NCBI GenBank assembly: GCA_900316645.1
Contig: ONDP01000005.1
Coordinates: forward strand, 1-64,000
Length of the DNA stretch: 64,000 bases
Direction: 5' to 3'
From: an uncultured Prevotellaceae bacterium
Lineage (GTDB): Bacteria; Bacteroidota; Bacteroidia; Bacteroidales; Bacteroidaceae
The stretch's first letter is position 1, and the number at the start of each line of letters is the position of its first letter. Both the position numbers and the translations under genes were made by a program. Under the pieces are notes generated by a model. It was given only the letters and a program-made list of their open reading frames with translations, was not told the origin of the DNA and made no database searches. Positions 59,780 to 64,000 of this stretch are shown piece by piece.

Positions 59780-59787
59780 TATCTTTG
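59780..59787 (+). promoter_or_regulatory. -7 box for nadB
   Basis: TATCTTTG, 20 nt before ATG 59808, embedded in the 30-bp sequence shared with 41276-41305. Confidence 0.7.
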
Positions 59788-59807
59788 CAGCAATATTTAC
59801 TACTACT

Positions 59808-61397
59808 ATGGTTTATAAATACGATTTTCTCGTGATAGGTGCCGGTGTAGCCGGTATGAGTTACGCGTTGAAGGTAGCCCGCGCTAACAAGGGCAAGGTG
59901 TGTATGATATGCAAGACATCGCTCGACGAAGCCAATACGTCTTTCGCCCAGGGCGGTGTCGCCAGTGTGACAAATCTGAAACTCGATACTTTCGACAAGC
60001 ATATTGCCGACACAATTATCGCAGGCGACTATATCTCCGACCGCAAAGCGGTGGAACAGGTGGTACGCAATGCCCCAAGCCAGATAGAGGAGTTGGTCAA
60101 CTGGGGCGTGAATTTCGACAAGAAGGATGACGGGCAGTTCGATTTGCACCGCGAAGGCGGACACTCTGAGTTCCGCATCCTGCACCATGCCGACGATACC
60201 GGTGCAGAGATTCAGCGCGGACTGATGGAGGCTGTTCGTAACAATCCCAACATCGACGTCAAGGAGAATCACTTTGCCGTTGAGATTATCACGCAGCACC
60301 ATCTGGGTGTTCGTGTGACCCGTCGCTCTCCCCACATCCAGTGCTATGGTGCCTACGTCCTGAATCCTAAGAAACCTAAGGTTGACACCTATCTGGCCAA
60401 GGTGACCGTGATGTGTACAGGCGGCTGTGGCGCTGTCTATCTGACCACGTCGAATCCCGTCATTGCCACTGGCGACGGTATTGCGATGGTTTATCGTGCC
60501 AAGGGTACTGTAGCCGACATGGAGTTCGTTCAGTTCCACCCCACCGTGTTGCACAATCCCAAAGAGACGCATCCTGCCTACTTAATTACAGAGGCCATGC
60601 GTGGCTATGGCGGCATCCTGAAACTGCCTACTGGCGAAACATTCATGGAGAAATATGACGAGCGTCTCTCACTGGCTCCACGCGACATCGTAGCCCGTGC
60701 CATTGATAAGGAGATGAAGATTCACGGCATTGACCACGTCTGCCTGGACGTGACGCACAAGCCTGCCGAAGAAACCCGTCACCACTTCCCCAACATCTAC
60801 CAGAAATGTCTGTCGATGGGTATCGATATCACTACTGATTACATCCCCGTCCGTCCTGCTGCCCACTATATGTGCGGAGGTATCAAGGTTGACCTCAACG
60901 GACAGTCGAGCATCGAAAGACTCTATGCCCTCGGCGAATGTTCTTGCACAGGACTGCATGGCGGCAACCGTCTGGCCTCTAACTCACTCATAGAGGCGGT
61001 GGTCTATGCAGATGCTGCTGCCAAACACTCGCTTCAGCATTTTGACGAATACGACTACAACCTTGAAGTGCCCGAATGGAACGACGAGGGGACAATGACG
61101 AACGAGGAGAAGGTGCTGATTACCCAATCTATCAAAGAGGTCAACCTCATCATGTCCAACTATGTGGGCATCGTTCGCAGCGACCTGCGACTGCATCGGG
61201 CCTGGGATCGTCTCGACATGCTCTATGAGGAGACGGAGCGTCTCTTCAAGCGTGTCAAAGCGAGCCGTGACATTTGCGAGCTTCGCAACATGATCAACGT
61301 GGGCTATCTCATCACCCGTTGGGCTCTTGAGCGCAAGGAGTGTCGTGGTTTGCACTTCACGACAGACTATCCGCTCCACGCCTACGACAAGAAGTAA
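59808..61397 (+). CDS. nadB: L-aspartate oxidase
   Basis: A 529-aa flavoenzyme that oxidises aspartate to iminoaspartate, the first step of NAD synthesis. FAD site DFLVIGAGVAGMSYALKVA at the N-terminus, SFAQGGVASV, HREGGHSEFRILHHAD, the catalytic region FVQFHPTVLHNP...LITEAMRGYGG, PAAHYMCGGIKVDLNG and CTGLHGGNRLASNSLIEAVVYA. A C-terminal helical domain is present. The usual partners nadA/nadC are not in this window. Confidence 0.95.
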   Translation: MVYKYDFLVIGAGVAGMSYALKVARANKGKVCMICKTSLDEANTSFAQGGVASVTNLKLDTFDKHIADTIIAGDYISDRKAVEQVVRNAPSQIEELVNWGVNFDKKDDGQFDLHREGGHSEFRILHHADDTGAEIQRGLMEAVRNNPNIDVKENHFAVEIITQHHLGVRVTRRSPHIQCYGAYVLNPKKPKVDTYLAKVTVMCTGGCGAVYLTTSNPVIATGDGIAMVYRAKGTVADMEFVQFHPTVLHNPKETHPAYLITEAMRGYGGILKLPTGETFMEKYDERLSLAPRDIVARAIDKEMKIHGIDHVCLDVTHKPAEETRHHFPNIYQKCLSMGIDITTDYIPVRPAAHYMCGGIKVDLNGQSSIERLYALGECSCTGLHGGNRLASNSLIEAVVYADAAAKHSLQHFDEYDYNLEVPEWNDEGTMTNEEKVLITQSIKEVNLIMSNYVGIVRSDLRLHRAWDRLDMLYEETERLFKRVKASRDICELRNMINVGYLITRWALERKECRGLHFTTDYPLHAYDKK

Positions 61398-61423
61398 AGC
61401 CCCTACTGCCAATAACTAAACCT

Positions 61424-62398
61424 ATGCTATACATCACGCTGCCCGACAAACGGGTCAGACGACTGTCATTCTATCTTGCCATGGAAGAATACGTGGCAAA
61501 ACACGTGAAAGCAGACGACTGCTTCTTCATGTGGCAGGTAGAACCGAGCGTTATCTTCGGGCGCAACCAGCTGATTGAGAACGAGGTCAATCTGGAGTTC
61601 TGTCGCAAGCACAACATCCAGACCTATCGCCGCAAGAGCGGAGGCGGTTGTGTGTATGCCGATATGAACAACGTGATGTTCTCATATATCACCAGCGAAG
61701 AGCAGGTGGGCTTTACCTTCAACCGTTATATCAATATGGTGGTTAACACCCTGCAACGACTGGGAGTCGATGCGTCACCCTCTGGTCGCAATGATGTCAT
61801 GATTGGCGACAAGAAGGTGTCAGGCAATGCTTTCTATAAGATTCCCGGGCGTAGCATTGTGCATGGAACCATGCTTTACGATACTGATATGCTCAACATG
61901 GCGGGAGCCATTACACCACCCGACACGAAACTGTTGTCCAAGGGAATTCAGAGCATTCACCAGCGTGTGGATTTTTTGAAGAACCATATCAGCCTCTCAC
62001 TGCCGGAGTTCATGACTTTCGTTCACGACCATCTCTGCGACGAGGATTACATGCTTCAGGAAAATGATGTCCAGCAAATTGAACGAATGGAACAGGAATA
62101 CCTCTCCGAAGAGTTCATCTACGGCAAGAATCCCCACTATACCATCATCAAGAGACGGAGAATAGAGAATGTGGGCGATTTCGAGGCGCGCATAGAACTG
62201 AAGAATGGCATCATCAAGAGTGTCAACCTGATGGGCGACTACTTCCTGATTGGTAATCTCGACGAGGGACTGCTCAACAAGCTGAAGGGGGTACCCTTAG
62301 AAGCCGAAACCATCAGTTGTATTCTTCCCGACCGCATCGATGATATCATCATGAATCTCCTAAAGGCCGATTTCATCGACCTCCTCACCTCTCCCTAG
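61424..62398 (+). CDS. lplA: Lipoate-protein ligase A
   Basis: A 324-aa ligase that attaches lipoate to lipoyl domains. Motifs: FYLAMEEYVAKH, MWQVEPSVIFGRNQLIENEVN, RRKSGGGCVYADMNNVMFSYI, catalytic GDKKVSGNAFYKIPGRSIVHGTMLYDTD and a C-terminal domain (about 240-324). ATG 61424 (MLYITLPDKRVRRLSFYLA) was chosen; the frame back to 61340 is a shadow of nadB. It is followed by gcvT and gcvH, whose product is a lipoylated protein, so the cluster supplies its own cofactor attachment. Confidence 0.94.
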   Translation: MLYITLPDKRVRRLSFYLAMEEYVAKHVKADDCFFMWQVEPSVIFGRNQLIENEVNLEFCRKHNIQTYRRKSGGGCVYADMNNVMFSYITSEEQVGFTFNRYINMVVNTLQRLGVDASPSGRNDVMIGDKKVSGNAFYKIPGRSIVHGTMLYDTDMLNMAGAITPPDTKLLSKGIQSIHQRVDFLKNHISLSLPEFMTFVHDHLCDEDYMLQENDVQQIERMEQEYLSEEFIYGKNPHYTIIKRRRIENVGDFEARIELKNGIIKSVNLMGDYFLIGNLDEGLLNKLKGVPLEAETISCILPDRIDDIIMNLLKADFIDLLTSP

Positions 62399-62429
62399 TC
62401 CCCCTGCCAAACCTAACACCCCTATAATT

Positions 62430-63506
62430 ATGGAAAATAAAAAAACCTGTCTCTACGACAAGCATGTTGCCTTAGGAGCTTTGATTTCTCCCTTTGGCGG
62501 TTTTGACATGCCAATACAGTACACCAACATCATCGACGAACATCAGGCTGTACGTCAGCACTGCGGCGTATTCGACGTGAGCCACATGGGAGAAGTCCTG
62601 GTGAGTGGCAAGGATGCTGAACGCTACGTCAACCATGTCTTCACCAATGACGTCAGGAATATTCCAAACGGAAAAATTCTCTACGGCATGATGTGCTACG
62701 AGGATGGTGGCGTCGTTGACGACCTGCTCGTATATAAGATGGCTGACGACAAGTTCTTCCTTGTCATCAATGCCGCCAATATTGATAAGGACTGGGCATG
62801 GATTCAGCAACAATCCAAGGGTTTCGACATCACCCTGGACCACCAAAGCGACCAATATGGCGAACTGGCCATACAAGGTCCTGATGCTGAACAGGTGATG
62901 GAACAAGTATTGGGAGTTCCCTGTAAGGAATTAGTCTTTTACACCTTTAAGACGATAGACGACATCATTGTCTCCAGAACAGGTTACACTGGCGAAGACG
63001 GTTTCGAGATATATGCTGCTCCCAATGCTATCCGCACTTATTGGGACCAACTGATGGCAGCAAACATAAAGCCTTGCGGACTCGGTTGCCGCGACACCCT
63101 GCGCTTTGAGGTCGGACTGCCTCTCTATGGCGACGAGCTCTCGGAAAGCATCACGCCCATCATGGCGGGATTGGGCATCTTCGTCAAACTCGACAAGGAA
63201 GAATTTATCGGTAAAGATGCACTGGCCAGACAGAAGGCTGAGGGTGCTCCCAAGAAACTGGTTGGCATTGAACTTCACGACAAGGCTATCCCCCGTCATG
63301 GCTATGCCGTCATCAAAGACGGTAACATCATCGGTGAGGTAACTACCGGTTATCACTCCATATCAACTGACAAAAGTGTATGCATGGCGCTGATCGATAG
63401 TGCCTATGCTGCCCTCGACACTGACGTCGAGATACAGATACGCAAGAAGACATTCCCCGGAACGGTCTGCAAGAAGCGTTTCTACGACAAGCACTACAAA
63501 AGATAG
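62430..63506 (+). CDS. gcvT: Glycine cleavage system aminomethyltransferase (T protein)
   Basis: A 358-aa enzyme that transfers the methylene group from H-protein to THF, releasing ammonia. Motifs: ALISPFGGFDMPIQYTNIIDEHQAVRQHCGVFDVSHMGEV, catalytic Asp region FTNDVRNIPNGKILYGMMCYEDGGVVDDLLVYK, RTGYTGEDGFEIY and CGLGCRDTLRFEVGLPLYGDEL. Normal length. Part of lplA-gcvT-gcvH-gcvPA. Confidence 0.96.
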   Translation: MENKKTCLYDKHVALGALISPFGGFDMPIQYTNIIDEHQAVRQHCGVFDVSHMGEVLVSGKDAERYVNHVFTNDVRNIPNGKILYGMMCYEDGGVVDDLLVYKMADDKFFLVINAANIDKDWAWIQQQSKGFDITLDHQSDQYGELAIQGPDAEQVMEQVLGVPCKELVFYTFKTIDDIIVSRTGYTGEDGFEIYAAPNAIRTYWDQLMAANIKPCGLGCRDTLRFEVGLPLYGDELSESITPIMAGLGIFVKLDKEEFIGKDALARQKAEGAPKKLVGIELHDKAIPRHGYAVIKDGNIIGEVTTGYHSISTDKSVCMALIDSAYAALDTDVEIQIRKKTFPGTVCKKRFYDKHYKR

Positions 63507-63544
63507 TCCCCCGAAAATAAATAACAAACCTAAAATAAGATATT

Positions 63545-63925
63545 ATGGCAAAAGTAATTGAAGGACTCTATTACAGCGAGTCACACGAGTATGTAAAAGT
63601 TGAAGGTAATTTTGGTTACATCGGCATCACCGACTATGCCCAGAACGCTCTTGGCAATGTGGTCTATGTCGATCTGCCTGAAGTTGACGACGAAGTAACG
63701 GCAGGCGAGGAGTTTGGCGCCGTCGAAAGTGTCAAGGCTGCCAGCGATCTCATGTCGCCTGTCAGTGGTACCATCGTTGAGGTCAACGACAAACTGGACG
63801 ACGAGCCGGAACTCGTTAATCAGGATGCCTATGCCAACTGGATTATCAAAGTGGAGATAAGCGACATGAGCGAACTCAACAACCTCATGGATGCCAAGGC
63901 TTACGCTGCTTTCTGTGAAAAATAA
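63545..63925 (+). CDS. gcvH: Glycine cleavage system H protein
   Basis: A 126-aa lipoyl carrier protein. The lipoylated Lys lies in GAVESVKAASDLMSPVSG near residue 64; flanking motifs YYSESHEYVKVEGNFGYIGITDYAQNALGNVVYVDLPEVDDEV are intact. It shuttles the aminomethyl intermediate between P, T and L proteins. Its stop codon lies inside an AATGTTC heptad array that runs to the gcvPA start. Confidence 0.96.
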   Translation: MAKVIEGLYYSESHEYVKVEGNFGYIGITDYAQNALGNVVYVDLPEVDDEVTAGEEFGAVESVKAASDLMSPVSGTIVEVNDKLDDEPELVNQDAYANWIIKVEISDMSELNNLMDAKAYAAFCEK

Positions 63926-63965
63926 TGTTCAATGGTCAATGTTCAATGGTCAATGTTCAATGAAT
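63924..63965 (+). repeat. Heptad array AATGTTC/AATGGTC from gcvH stop to gcvPA start
   Basis: Six 7-nt units: AATGTTC and AATGGTC alternating five times, then AATGAAT, which holds the ATG of the next gene (63960). Confidence 0.9.
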
Positions 63966-64000
63966 TATAAATTCTTCCCTCACACTCAGGATGACCTGCA
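63960..64000 (+). CDS. gcvPA: Glycine dehydrogenase subunit 1, N-terminus only
   Basis: The first 13 complete codons read MNYKFFPHTQDDL and the next begins CA, before the window ends. The start pattern (Y-K-F/Y-FPHT-x-DD) is that of the subunit 1 of two-subunit glycine decarboxylase rather than the single-chain GcvP, and the position after gcvT-gcvH agrees. Partial by window edge. Confidence 0.75.
   Translation, partial: MNYKFFPHTQDDL

Noticed and set aside
62399-62429. Glycine riboswitch upstream of gcvT
   Set aside because: Only 31 nt separate lplA and gcvT, too short for the aptamer, and no conserved core is seen.

Overview
The window looks like chromosome from a member of the Bacteroidales, most likely Prevotella or a close relative. 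Supporting signs are the very frequent TAnnTTTG promoter element (the Bacteroidetes -7 box, about 25 copies here), few Shine-Dalgarno sites, a Tsx-like DUF5020 porin beside an NCS2 permease, an OMP beta-barrel TonB-type receptor, a LytS/LytTR pair, two-subunit glycine decarboxylase, polysaccharide-degrading enzymes (GH5, GH26, GH2, pectinesterase), and a VirE / DUF4248 / HU-HIG / 'smalltalk' / amidase locus. Family names come from recognising motifs by eye; no database search was run.

Layout. 1-3790: a compact accessory island ending at the 3' end of a tRNA-Gln gene (partial unknown ORF, VirE-type helicase, DUF4248, a 37-aa membrane peptide, HU-like protein, 34-aa smalltalk peptide, amidase). 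3931-9666: cyclophilin (-), then rsfS-ftsH-cdsA-GH5-unknown (+). 9686-13676: surE-lpxB-NCS2 permease-DUF5020 (- operon). 13840-19978: parA-parB-DUF5683-MltD-like-Rel/SpoT (+). 19984-21507: four-helix-bundle gene between inverted heptanucleotide arrays, then a pectinesterase whose signal region is made of translated repeats. 21548-27415: OmpA protein, MerR regulator, GH26 mannanase and GH2 enzyme. 27522-31800: alaS and a DUF853 ATPase. 31853-34701 (-): cytidylate-kinase-like, metallopeptidase, TlpA-esterase fusion. 34824-36742: SpoIIE phosphatase and STAS protein. 36739-41234 (-): RecD-like helicase, a GMP synthase lacking its glutaminase domain, RmuC, phosphopantetheinyl transferase. 41310-42776: 30-aa peptide, DUF3822, rsmD. 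42748-46120 (-): dnaG, cardiolipin synthase. 46298-49953: a fused ETF beta-alpha gene, a 59-aa membrane protein and a frame-disrupted acyl-CoA dehydrogenase. 50151-52693: BASS transporter (-), mutY, purN. 52683-57414: epimerase remnant, TonB-type receptor, LytS kinase and LytTR regulator. 57393-59717 (-): PBP4-type carboxypeptidase, MscS channel. 59808-64000: nadB, then lplA-gcvT-gcvH-gcvPA (lipoylation and glycine cleavage).

The strongest unexplained signals are (1) the VirE-HU-smalltalk-amidase island with three helically phased repeat arrays round its HU promoter; (2) a set of tandem repeats of exactly 7 nt, in several unrelated sequences, that fill intergenic gaps from stop codon to start codon, lie between divergent promoters, and twice lie inside coding sequence; and (3) two deletion-like junctions 1.3 kb apart in the ETF/acyl-CoA dehydrogenase locus. 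The rest is mostly core chromosome in short operons.
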